Source: Ligustrum vulgare
Taxonomy: Eukaryota; Streptophyta; Magnoliopsida; Lamiales; Oleaceae
Length of the DNA stretch: 64,000 nt
Reading direction: 5' to 3'
NCBI GenBank assembly: GCA_963555705.1
Contig: OY743177.1
Coordinates: 55,262,096-55,326,095 of the forward strand
Position numbers and translations under genes: made by a program. The notes below the pieces were generated by a model. It had not been told where the DNA came from. It made no database searches and saw only the letters and a program-made list of their open reading frames with translations. How positions within the stretch are numbered: the stretch's first letter is position 1; each line of letters starts with the position of its first letter. Shown here piece after piece: positions 35,151 to 45,980 of the stretch.

Positions 35151-38100
35151 ATGTCATCTACACTGCCTCTGAGTTCAAAGATAAACCCACCTCTTCTTCA
35201 TAAACTCCACTTCCTCTCACACTCCACTGATTCCCTTTCACTCCCCTCCAGACCTTTTTCAAAATCCCACATATGCTTCTCAATTCCATCCTCGAGCAAC
35301 AGCAACGGGTCACGAGAAGAGGCTCGGTGGCTGAGGGAAGAGCAACGGTGGCTCAGGGAGGAGCAGAGGTGGATTCGAGAAGAGTCCAGATGGAACGCTG
35401 AGCGGGAGACATTGTTGCACGAAATTAATTGTCTTAAGCTTAGAATCCAGGAACTCGAGCGCCTCAACTCTCTTCAGGGTGCATCTGTTTCCGAGACTGT
35501 TGCTAATATTGCGAAATTGCTGCAGGTGTATATTGTAGTGGGATTTTCTCTCCTGTAAAATTGTGATTTTTAAAGAGATGAATTTTCAGTTGGATTAGCA
35601 GTTCTTGGAATAGTTTGAATTATTAATAACTTGACAATTCATCTTTTGAATTATATTACATTTCGAAACATTTCACAAGTTTTCGGCATTTTGGGAATCT
35701 GGGAGGTCTTATTCAAGATCTTGTGAATTGTTATTTTATTTTTTCAGTTTGAAAAGAATAAAAAAAAAAATTAAATGGTGTTAATGTACAATTGCATTCA
35801 ATCATTTCATCACTTGAGACAAGTTCGAAATTTTAGATTTTCATTGCAATTCTTTTATGTTACCTTTTTTTCCGCAACGACTCTTGGTTGGGAAATGATC
35901 CTATATGAATTACCAAAAATTTGTGACAGTGATGGAATTTCAGTTTTGCTGCAGGTGTTGAAGGAGGGGGATATAGGGAAGAATGTGAATAGAATTGCAG
36001 AAAGTGGCTCAATTGCTGTGCCACTAGTAATTGATGCAGCTAAAAGGGATGAGGAAGTTATTGTGAAGGAAGTAATTAAAGTTATAGATAGAGAGGAGAA
36101 TGTGAGAAAGAGGGAAACACTGAGGAAAGGATCGGAAGGAGATGAGGTTCGAGCCATGCAGGTATACTTGAAAGTTGAAGTTTCCTATAGAATAACATAT
36201 TTTGTTTGATATAGTTGATATAGGATTTATAAAGTGTCCCATGTTTTCAATTTTAGGTTTTCTTTGTTTTGTTTTTGCATGCCTATTAACTTTCTTTTGA
36301 TTATGTTTTGCTCTTCATTTTTGCTTTTATGCAAGTCTTTTAAATTTTGAGATGGTGTTTCTATTATACACTGTTTTCGATAGGAAGCTTTGCAAAAGTT
36401 GGGATTTTATTCTGGTGAAGAGGACATGGAGTATTCTAGCTTCTCTAGTGGGACTGAGCGTGCTGTAAAAACTTGGCAAGTATGTTGCATTTTATAAGTA
36501 GTGTACCACAAATCAGTATGGTCACTGGCCATGCAGTCATTTTCCTTGCACGGAACAAATGCAGAAATTATTGAGATTTTGCCGCCCTAATTTTCCCTCT
36601 TATTGACAGGCTACATTGGGAGCTCCCGAAGACGGAATTATGACCTCAGAGCTTCTCGAGAGATTATATATTGAGCAAAAAGTCGAAAGTTCTCAAGGAC
36701 TTGAACCAAAATCATCAGAGAAGGTGTGTTCCATCATTCGGTGCCTTGACTGCTTTGTTCGGTAACACTGTAGCAGTTTATAAACGGTTTTTTTTTTTTA
36801 CTGTTTAAAAAGTGATATGTGGTTGAAAAGTGGAAAGAGAAAATTTGGATGGTTAAAAAGTGGTTTGAAAAATTGTGTTGTTTATAAATTGATTTATAAA
36901 CAGTAACGATTATATTAGGGAACACAAAATGTAAGCCTCCGTTTGGTAACACTGTTTGATTTATAAACTTGTTTATTTATGATTTTGAGGTAAAAAGTAA
37001 TTGTTGAAAATTGGAGAAAGAAAATGTGTGTGGTTAAAAAATGATTTGGGAAATTGTGTTGTTTATAAATATGTTTATAAACAAAAAAAAATTAGTGACC
37101 AAACGGAGGCTAAATTATTAACTGATTTGAGTCATTAATATCCAAAACCATGCAAAAGATATTTCTCTTTTCATAATTAGGCTAATCTAGTGGCTAGTTT
37201 GAGATAAACATTGGGCACATAATATATTACATGAAGCTTTTTGTCATGGGTTCTACAAATTCTGTCCTTTCGCTGTTTTATATCAGAATCCTTTTTCATC
37301 TGAAATTAGTGATGCATGCTTGTGGATTAATTGGCTCAGACTTTTCATGCCTTGAACCATTGTAGCAGAAGCCGAAAAATAAGATGCTTATTGGATGCAT
37401 CTTCAATTTTAATAAAAGAAAGGATGGTGAAGAGATAATTGATTTTCTATGTATACAGGAAAGAATAAGAGCAGGAACCCATGAAAGTAAATGAGAAAAA
37501 TGGAATTTCAAGTTTAGCCTGGGTGCTAGTTCCTCAATGTTTGAAAGAAGGGGTTGTCTTGGTGGGATTGTGATATGTTATTCAGAATCAAATGTGTCAA
37601 TTATTCATCCGGAAATCTAGTGTAGGGAATTCATGTGCCAGATATTTTACTTGTTAAAATGGGTTGTCTACGCTTTTTAGGCTCTAGTTGCCTTGAGAAT
37701 GTGCAAAGCTTTATTCTTTGTTTGATAAAAGTTTTTTCGTTTATAAACAAAGAATGTGATGTTTTCGAGATAAAAAAGGTGGTTGAAAAGTGGTTTGAGG
37801 AAATGTGTGTGGTTAAAAAGTGATTTGGAGAAATGTGTTATTTATAAAATTGTTTATATAAACGGTTTACCAAATAGAGGCTTAAATATATTGTTAAAGT
37901 CAGTCCCAAAATTGAGTGTTTGTTTTATGAGGGGCATGTGCTCATTAGGCATTGTGAACACTAACAAATCAACATTGCTTCTATTAAATAAATGCATGTG
38001 ATCTAAAATTTTCATTTCCATATAGCAATGGGTGGATCGGGTGGATGCCATTATCTTAAGAACTAGATTGCTGATACTATTGGACGATGTTTGAATTTTC

Positions 38101-39867
38101 TGTAATTGTATCATGGAAGTCAAATTCTTCTAATGTTTTTTTAGATACATTACATTGAGCTCTGTCTTCTCAAGTAGCCTTGATACAATATTTTTATCAG
38201 TAAAAGGGCATATTTGTAACTGAAGCTTTAATGTTGATTCGGAATATACTTTAGTGAGTTTGTAGGCTTACAACTTATTCATTGTGTGTGTTCTACCTTA
38301 GAAGAGTGAAAATGGAGTTCCAAGCACTTCTACTACTGTAATATCTGAAGCTCATCGGACAGTTTCAAAAGAAGACAGTACAACAGAAGTCGAAGTATCT
38401 CAACATCGAGTCTTTCTTCTGGGAGAGAATCGATGGGAAGAACCTTCCAGACTCTCTGGGAAAAGCAAACAAACTGAAGTCAAGAATGACAGGGGCATTA
38501 CTAAAACAAAGTGTCTTACTTGCCGTGGGGAAGGCCGCTTATTATGCATGGGTACAAGTTTTCTTTCTTCTCTCATTAATTTTTATATCCTTATAACTCT
38601 CTGCTTGACTTATTAATTCTAGATTTGACATCATAATGTCACATAAATCACACGCTAAATTAAAAATGAACAAAAACTGGAAAATTGGATTACCAAAAGG
38701 AGAACACCACAAATTTGTTATAGCTAGTCATTCAAGGGTTTCTATTTTTCTACAATTGAGCATTATATCTATCGATTCCATTTAATTCATCCTCTCTATT
38801 TGTAAATCGATTTTTGGTTTCCGTCTTCTTCTTGAACTGCACACTTGTTTCGAAATGTCTGGACCTAATTGGGGTCTGGATTTACTTTGATTCATTTTAG
38901 ATTTAGTCATGGTGAAGTTTGTGGTTCCAGTTAGCTGATTTAAAATTGAAAGCTAGGTAATATAGATTTAAAACATATGTTGTTTAAACAAATTGTGCGA
39001 TATTTCATCTGTCTGTGTTTCTTTGCAGAATGTGATGGATCTGGTGAACCAAACATAGAACCACAGGTTAGAGGATGTCCAATGTATTATAATTTTTCAA
39101 ATATATTTTGTACAAGTGGTAACTTCAACTTACAGCCAGTGGTTTGAAATTTGTTTGATGTCTTTTATGGTTCAATACCATCAATTGGTTTAACAGACAA
39201 TCGAAAAAAATCAATTTTCCTCATCAGTAAGTGAACTCAACTATATATCTTTCTAAGAAATTGCTTGTTCAATTTCTTGGGCTGGCCTCCACTTTGTTAA
39301 TTAATTGACCTTTGTAAATGAAAGCTGGTCTCAGGGTGAGTAATGCCATTTACATGAGTCCAGATCTACTGTCCCAAAATGTTGTCTCCTTAACAGTCAA
39401 TCCAATTAAAATTGTAAACATTATCTTTTTGATGTAACTATTTTTATATGTCTAAAATCCGTTTGTTGGCATCAAGTATGTATACGTGTATAATTTTAAT
39501 TGGGTGGACAGCTAAAGAGACTACATTTTGGAATAGCGGAGCTGGATTCTATTCACATGTATCCCAGAGCAAGTGCATGCAAAGGTTTTAGCTTGTGAAG
39601 TACCTTTCTTGATAGGAGTTAAAAATAGAGCTCAGTTTGTTGGTTTTAGAAACAGAGTATGACTTTGAAGGTTTTTGAAAACCAAAAGGGCATTTTTTAA
39701 CGCAACAGATATTGATGATTTCAGTATTTTGTGGGTTTTTAATTAATGACAGTTCTGTGATGCAGTTTCTGGAATGGATAGATGAAGGAACAAAGTGCCC
39801 ATACTGTGAAGGCCTTGGATACACAACATGCGATGTATGTGCAGGCACGAAATTTGCCACTGCTTAA
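35151..39867 (+). CDS. PTAC5: Plastid transcriptionally active chromosome protein 5 (pTAC5)
   Basis: Exons: 35151-35525, 35955-36161, 36384-36479, 36610-36723, 38302-38551, 39029-39066 and 39766-39867, all GT-AG and in phase, giving 393 residues, close to the Arabidopsis protein. Residues 1-50 form a Ser-rich chloroplast transit peptide. Residues 55-108 are a charged coiled coil with Trp every seven residues. A peptidoglycan-binding-like fold spans about 187-250. Four CXXC pairs follow (C335/338, C346/349, C371/374, C382/385) in DnaJ-type CXXCXGXG context. pTAC5 is known from plastid nucleoid preparations and is linked to thiol/disulfide chemistry. The start was chosen at the transit peptide Met. 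A possible extra 30-nt exon lies at 39197-39226. Intron 4 (1.6 kb) hosts three MITE copies. Confidence 0.92.
36750..36915. mobile_element. Tourist-like MITE, diverged copy in pTAC5 intron 4
   Basis: The segment has the same internal phrases as the neighbouring 36935 copy (tggttaaaaagtggtttga, ttgtttataaa) and a related left edge (ttgttcggtaacactg). Its right inverted repeat is decayed and no target duplication is clear. Confidence 0.6.
36935..37110. mobile_element. Tourist-like MITE in pTAC5 intron 4
   Basis: 176 bp with inverted repeats GCCTCCGTTTGGTAAC / GCCTCCGTTTGGTCAC, flanked by TAA at 36932-36934 and 37111-37113. It can fold into a long hairpin and is the best-preserved copy of the family in this window. 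Confidence 0.88.
37709..37881. mobile_element. Tourist-like MITE, third copy in pTAC5 intron 4
   Basis: The right end accaaatagaggc and the internal phrases tggttgaaaagtggtttgag and tgtgtggttaaaaagtg match the family. The left repeat is decayed and the boundary approximate. Confidence 0.6.
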
Positions 39868-40209
39868 CTTGTACGTATTTCTTTTTCTTTTTGTTCTTTT
39901 GAGAGTGAGGTTGAGGGGGTGGGGTGTTCCCCAAGTGATTTAGAATACAGATATTAATTTACATTTTTACATTTCTTATTTGTACCGAATTCGTGATTCA
40001 ATTTTTGAACTTGTCTTCAGTAAATACATAATAGATTTATAAAATATACAGTAGATTGAAATTTCAATTCCATGAAATCCATTGAAACTGCCCTTTTTCA
40101 TTTACATAGAATCCAAGAAATAAACACAAAGCAACTCAGTACATTTTCAGAAATCCTTATTTAAAGTTTCTATACGTATTCTTATCTTATACTTTTCCCG
40201 TTCTTTCTC
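39868..40209. other. Convergent intergenic region between pTAC5 and the F-box gene
   Basis: About 340 bp of AT-rich DNA with both genes transcribed toward it. It should hold both 3' UTRs. No other feature is recognised. Confidence 0.6.
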
Positions 40210-42731
40210 TCAAAACGGTCTAAACTCGATACCTTCAACGATGAGGCCAGACTTTCCAGCAGGGTTATTAATTTCTATCAACCATGCCTCCACCTCTCTA
40301 TTCTTTTCTTCTCCATTATAGAAGTTTCCCATTTCGATTTCCATCCAGCCATCGCCTCTCATTTGCGCAATTTTCCCAGTTCCTTCATATTCAAGTTTCT
40401 CGGTGCCCTCTACAGTTTTAATCATACTGTTTTCCATTTGAGGATCAACGAATCTAATCACTGTTCTTGATGATTGAAGACCATTTAATCTTTCTGCGAG
40501 GTGGAATACTAAATAAACTGCATAAGCAGTGTTTGATGACAGCATCTGAGTTTTCATCTTGCCCCGAATATGTATCCAACCAGGACACTTGAGCTTGGCC
40601 ACTTCACAGAATCTGTAAATGTAAATTCACATTTAAATTATTATAGATCCTCACATGGGCATTCATCTCCTCACGATATATACATTAAATAAATAAATAA
40701 ATCTGTCGAAACTTAGAATTTTAGATGAGATGATCACTGAATATAGTTTCTCCTGCAAAATGTGCATGGAAAATGCGATTTACTTGTTTTTATAGAACGC
40801 CAGTCTCCATGTGAAGAGATTGTGTTGATTATTGAATATAGGACTTGGTACTATGTATTTTTTTATTTTTATTTTTAAATTATCTTCACATTCATTTTCA
40901 ACCACATATTTTTATGGGGTCCGTCACTTTTCACATTTTTCAATCACTCTCCCGCACCTGGATTGCGGGTTTGATGTCCAGCTCCAGCATCCTCCCCACG
41001 ATAGTAAAAGTTCCCGAGCTCCTAGCAAATAACACTTCTTTCCATTCCTTTTATCAAGAGAAACACTCTGTTTCGAGGTTAAAAGAGGAAATTAGCATAG
41101 AAGCACATATATGATATGTTACTAGAAAATGATATCAACTTTGCTACACTCACAATGAGTATTACAATGAGGATGACAATTAGCCTACGTGGTACAATCC
41201 TGTTTTTCATACATCACATCATCTTTTAAATCAATAACAACAATACTTTCACATCATTAAATTGTCATTTATATTGTCAAAATAATTATGCAAGTAAATT
41301 AATTCAAATGCTATTTTCTTGCACGGCACGATGATCAGGATGGATTAGTTGAGGAGTATCTATCAAGACAGACTGGAGATAAAGTTTCAATTTTCCCTGT
41401 AGGGCTTAGGAGTTTCTTTATTTAGAAATAGTACAATCAAAGGTGGCATTTATGATTCAATCAAAAAAGGCGACGGACATCTGTCATGGACAACTCCAAA
41501 TAAAGGTCGTTTTCTTAGTAAATTGGAATCATGTTCTTACATTGAGAAATTCAAGTGTCCAACAAGGGGTTAATTTTATTAAAGGTCACTGAAGTTTCAT
41601 CTAAATTTAAGAACGGTCATTGAAGTTTAAGATTTACTCCAATGGTTACTGAAGTTTTGAAAACTAAAACACAACGGTTACTCTGTATACAAAACATATT
41701 CACATTGGTCTTAAACTTTAAAACATTGAACAAAAACACATCCAAATTGATCATAAATTTTAAAACAATGACGAATAAGTCCCCATCTTCAACATCACCA
41801 TCACCACCACCACTTCGTCTCTCCGAAAACATCATCCACCACAGGCACAATTTTCAGGTGCGAAATTGCACAGAAGAACAGGTGCGAAACCGCACTGGAA
41901 AAAGGGGCGCACCAATTGAGGACTTGGGGGAAAGTTTCTCCCCCCTTTTGCACAGGTTCTATGGTGCAATTTCGCATCGAAAAATTGTGCCTGTGGTAGA
42001 TAAGGATTCCGTAGAGACGAAGTGGTGGTGGTGTTGAAGATGAGGACTTGTTCGTCATTGTTTTAAAATTTAGGATCAATTTGGATGTGATTTTGTTCAA
42101 TGTTTTAAAGTTTAGGATCAATGTGAATATGTTTTGTGTACAGAGTGACCGTTGTCGTAAGTTTTCAAAACTTCAGTGACCGTTAAAGTAAATCTTAAAC
42201 TTCAGTGACCGTTTTGAAATTTAGCTGAAATTTCAGTGACCTCCAGTAAAATTAGCCCGTTCAACGTGATTCTGTATTATTACAGGGAATTCTGTTAGAT
42301 GTTTCTATGTAAGGAGAACTTCAAACAGTTTATATAGATTTCCATTCACTTGAGTTGATGGACAATTTGGGTTAATATTCTTAGTATATGCTTTATTTTA
42401 TTTATTTATTATTATTATTATTATTTTTTTGACATAAATGAGTGATGGAAGAATATGAACTTACAGTATTGCCTTCATGGAGGAGAATATGGGAATGACA
42501 GAGAGTAAAATATAGGTCTTTCTTGGTGGTGTACGACACCGGAGAAGCTGATGTTGAGATGATTTGTTGATAATCCGGGGGCAAAAATCTCTCCCAAACG
42601 TTGTCGGAATCAGATGCGGATTTGAACCCGTGTGAGATTATCGAGAGTCTTGTCGAGTCCACTGGCGACGTGAGTGACAGAATGGTCGAAATGCATTCCT
42701 CCGGCAGCCGTGCAAAAGGGTCCATGTTCAT
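40210..42731 (-). CDS. F-box protein of the PP2-B (phloem protein 2-like) type
   Basis: Exons on the minus strand: 42465-42731, 40958-41067 and 40210-40612, with in-phase GT-AG borders, 259 residues. Residues 4-49 are an F-box (FARLPEECISTILSLTSPVD ... VWERFLP). The rest is a PP2-type lectin-like domain. The small middle exon supplies SLDKRNGKKCYLLGAREL and SWTSNPQSR, joined to FCEVAKLKCPGW and ending VEGIEFRPF. F-box proteins recruit targets to SCF ubiquitin ligases; PP2-B proteins may bind glycans. The start is at MNMDPF, but Met3 is also possible. The middle exon has substitutions at usually conserved positions (GGCWSW in place of a typical GDTPxYWxW), so function could be altered. Intron 1 contains a foldback element. 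Confidence 0.88.
41566..42258. mobile_element. Foldback/Mutator-like element with ~300-bp inverted repeats
   Basis: A 693-bp near-palindrome. The left arm begins GGGTTAATTTTA and the right arm (reverse complement) GGGCTAATTTTA; they stay alignable for about 300 bp each around a short centre near 41900-41960. Flanks GTCCAACAA and GTTCAACGT agree at 6 of 9 positions, suggesting a decayed 9-bp target duplication as made by Mutator-like transposases. It carries no transposase. Reading frames inside are mirror images of each other and not genes. It lies in intron 1 of the F-box gene. Confidence 0.8.
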
Positions 42732-43005
42732 CCTTGTTATTATTCTGTTTGAGAGAAGTGTGGTTTTGTGTTTATATTCCAAACTGGTTTTCCTGTTTCT
42801 AACCCACCCACCCACCCACCCTGACCCTTGGCCAATTAGCGAAGAGGTTGATCCATCTCTCTCTCTCTCTGAAAAGTACGTTGCTCTGTCACCATATATT
42901 TTATATTTTTATATCATATTCAGTACAGTGGTTTAGGCTGTGCACAAATTTCCATGGTTGGAATACCCAATTCATTTGTTGTTTTGACCACGTTTTCAAT
43001 ATATT
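42732..43005 (-). promoter_or_regulatory. Upstream region of the F-box/PP2-B gene
   Basis: It contains a (CCCA)n run near 42802-42820 and a CT-rich run near 42856-42870 (GA-rich on the coding strand), both common in plant 5' UTRs and core promoters. TATATTTTATA-like words lie near 42893-42910. No precise start site can be assigned. Confidence 0.4.
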
Positions 43006-43140
43006 GATGACTCCTCCATTTTTTTTAAAAAAGTGTAGCCCACACCCTGAGGGTTCGAACCGACCACGTCCAAGGCCATTGGTTCGGGAAGGTAAATCCA
43101 GGTTATACCTTCAAGGAGCCAGGGATGACTCCTCCATTTT
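43006..43140 (-). mobile_element. SINE with 17-bp target duplication
   Basis: The 17-bp direct repeat gatgactcctccatttt occurs at 43006-43022 and 43124-43140. Between them, read on the minus strand, are an A-box-like TGGCTCCTTGAAGG, a B-box GGTTCGAACCC, and a short T/A tail. Direct repeats of this length and an internal pol III promoter fit a tRNA-derived SINE of about 100 bp. The family name is unknown to me. Confidence 0.8.
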
Positions 43141-43710
43141 ATTTATTTATTTATTTATTTTTATTTTTTTTAATCAACCGTGTTGTGGATGCAGCGATAA
43201 ATAAATGTTTGGTACATGAAGTCACGATCTAATAAATATATATATTCAAATATACTTGAATAGATATAAATTCATCAAATTGGAAATCGAAAGTTACATA
43301 TCTGCACATTTGACATCGATCTAAATACTTACCTACTACATCCACCTCGAAATTCAGGATTGACAGCAGTTCGATCATCAATGCAATCTTAATTTTTGAT
43401 TCCTTTAGTTTTATCCTTTTTTAATTGGAGAAAAACTTTAGTATATGCATATGCGACAGGAATCACAAGATTATCCACTCAAATCACGCCATGTCATACA
43501 TAAAACCACCCATCCACGCACTTCAAATGCCGAGTGAACAAGGGAGAGAAGTAAGTAAGTAACCTACTATTTCACCATTTTGTTTTTATTTTTTATTTTT
43601 TTTATTAAAGTGAATACTTATGGAGTCGGTGGCTTCATAATAAATTTCAAAAAGAAACGAGTACAAGTTTTTTAAATAAATAAATAATCTTTATCTTTAT
43701 TTTTATATAT
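43141..43710. other. AT-rich intergenic DNA
   Basis: An (ATTT)n run directly follows the SINE. No reading frame, hairpin or repeat end of note was recognised in the remainder. Confidence 0.5.
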
Positions 43711-43711
43711 A

Positions 43712-43740
43712 CTAGTTAGTAGCATGGGCGTTACACGTGA
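43712..43740 (-). mobile_element. Helitron 3' terminus (minus)
   Basis: On the minus strand a hairpin-like cacgtgtaacgcccatgc is followed by tactaa and CTAG, with T next. This is the layout of a plant Helitron 3' end (hairpin, about 10 nt, CTRR, host T). The hairpin has mismatches. The matching 5' end to the right was not located. Confidence 0.5.
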
Positions 43741-43978
43741 CTTTGTAATGATATTATAAAATATATTTGAATGTCTTGAATTGAATATCTTCTTAATACA
43801 CATCAATTATTTTTAATATGTTTTTTTTTCTTCTAAAATTGTATATAAATGAAAAGCATGTATTTACATGTTAATTATCTATTAGATTAATATCGTGTCA
43901 GTATTTTCGTCAAGACAACAAATGAAAAAGAGATCAAACTTGCTAACAAACTGAAGTTTATTGCCTTAATTTCTCTAA

Positions 43979-44151
43979 GCCTCCGTTAGGTAAAACCAAT
44001 TATTTGATTTATAAATCAATTTATAATCTACTCAATTTCTCAAACCACTTTTAACCACACACATTTTCTCATTTCATTTTCAACCATACATCTTACCTAG
44101 AAAATACAAATAAATCAAATTATAATCACCTTGGTTAATCCGATTAGACGC
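43979..44151. mobile_element. Tourist-like MITE
   Basis: Left GCCTCCGTTAGGT; the right end reads GCGTCTAATCGG in reverse complement. TAA flanks at 43976-43978 and 44152-44154. It has the family core ttttaaccacacacattttctc. Confidence 0.75.
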
Positions 44152-44710
44152 TAAATTGAAGATGATTTTGTTTAAAGCTCGGGTTTGCGTTAAGGTGAAA
44201 CAAGATACGTGCGAAGTACATAGCTTTAACATATTTATTTTTTTAAAACTATTGTCAGCTAAACGATACTTTTAATGTATTACTCACTCAATTACTTGTT
44301 GGATGCCTATTTTTATAAATAATTGAAGTCGAGATTTGAATCCAAAAAAATGACAGCTTTGAAAAAGTATTGAATCACTTAAAAGCATGCATTTCATCTT
44401 TGTGTTATTTATGTATAAATATTAAAATTTTATAAATACCTTTTGAAATTAATATTGTTAAATATCAACTTTAATGCGTCGCACCGATGAAATATAAGTT
44501 TACTATTTAATAATTGATGCCCAAAGACCCAGACTTTTGCCTTCATTTCCATTGCTGGTCAATCCAAGTCAATGTGAAGTCTATTAACTAACGTAAGCTA
44601 TTATTATGTAAGTGGATATCATCATCCCAAATAATGTCATGGAAAAGAATAAAAAGTTAAGTTCGGCTATTGGATAAAATTTAATGGCAAGTTTCTCGTG
44701 GGATGTATAA

Positions 44711-44852
44711 GCCTTATAGACGAAGACTATTATTTTTTGAGATAAATTATATAATTGAAAAATTATTTAAGAAAAATGAATGTTATTAAAAAATAATTTG
44801 AAAAAATGTATTGTTTATAAACTTATTTATAAATAAGTTATTAAACGAAAGC
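44711..44852. mobile_element. Tourist-like MITE, short copy
   Basis: Flanked by TAA at 44708-44710 and 44853-44855. The interior is AT-rich with the ttgtttataaacttatttata phrase at the right end. The inverted repeats are diverged. Confidence 0.55.
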
Positions 44853-44884
44853 TAAGAAATATTCACTCGTCACGTAGCGAGTAA

Positions 44885-45046
44885 GCCTTGTTTGGTACAA
44901 CTAAAATTTTAGATTTTAAACTAATTCAAAGTTAACATTTAATTTTAACCACATATTTTATAGTATTTACAATTTTTCAACCACACCTCATCTACTTTTA
45001 TCAAAATTTACTAAAAATCTGATTTTTACGTATACCAAACAGGGGC
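44885..45046. mobile_element. Tourist-like MITE
   Basis: Inverted repeats GCCTTGTTTGGTA and GCCCCTGTTTGGTA, flanked by TAA (44882-44884 and 45047-45049). The core ttttaaccacatattttatag ties it to the same family. Confidence 0.8.
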
Positions 45047-45049
45047 TAA

Positions 45050-45980
45050 ATATTGATTTCTTTACTCTACATATATACACTCTGTTTATATTTGGTGAGC
45101 TCCGGATTTTTTTTTCCCAACCACTACTCATTTGTAAAAAAGGTCGAATTAGGAGCTCATAGAGATATCAAAAAAAATCAATTTGCTCCACCGATCCGTC
45201 CGATTCGAAAAAATTCCAATCCGCAAAACGGTGGGACGGATTGGAAATGACCCGCCCCATTTAAATTAAAATAATAAAATTTAATAAAAAAGATTAAATA
45301 TTTAGTTTAAATTAAATTTTAAAAAATAAAAAAGAATTTATCGACGGATCAACCCGCGGATCAGGGGGCCGATCTACCCCGACTAGACCCGATCGAAAAA
45401 ATGGTGGATTGCGGGGGTGGATCCGCCCCGTTGCCAATACTAAGAGCCCCTATAGCCATGTATTGGAGATTTGTAGATGATGTAAATCGTAGGATGTGCT
45501 TTAGTGGAGCAGGAATGAGAGTTTGTTATTTAACTGCGCTTGTAAGGAGCCTCATCCATACTAAAAGTAGAATTCGAATTCCCACTTTATCAGCTCAATA
45601 ATCAATTCTCGAAGGAGTGCTTTTTATGGCACCATTGGAGGTGCCATAAATTTTCCGAAGTGATAATAACTTAGAAAAGTAGAAAAAAAATTGTATGTTT
45701 GGCTATCCATTTATAAACGAAAATGGTGACAATTTTTTTTGACAAGACAACTTTTTATAAATGTGATTTTATTGTCCAAAAAGCACTTTCCTTATTTCTG
45801 ACGGAGACACTAGTGAAGAATTTTTTTTGCTTAACAAAAGGGCGGCCAATCTCTCTCATCTGTGTGTGTGTGAGAAGAAGTGTGCAGAAAGGTTTTTGGG
45901 GGTAAGATTCAAATATTACTTTGCCATACACTTCCAACAAAGTTAAATGTGATTTTTGAAGTTGTTATTTTATTAATGCC
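45050..45980. other. Intergenic/promoter region of the NPF gene
   Basis: A GC-richer patch at about 45180-45430 (cgatccgtccgattcg ... gtggatccgccccgttgcc) looks transposon-like, similar to hAT-type ends, but no matching pair of ends was found. A perfect 11-bp hairpin (tttatggcacc/ggtgccataaa) lies at 45623-45650. The remainder should contain the NPF promoter. Confidence 0.4.

Noticed and set aside
35198..35467. Antisense frame over pTAC5 exon 1
   Set aside because: Shadow of the charged coiled-coil repeat.
41642..42121. Two His/Ser-rich proteins on opposite strands
   Set aside because: They are mirror images produced by the arms of the foldback element.
43060..43075. tRNA gene suggested by a GGTTCGAACC B-box
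   Set aside because: No cloverleaf or acceptor stem can be formed; direct repeats around it show a SINE.
45180..45430. hAT-type MITE
   Set aside because: GC-rich words resemble hAT ends, but no pair of inverted repeats or 8-bp duplication could be matched.
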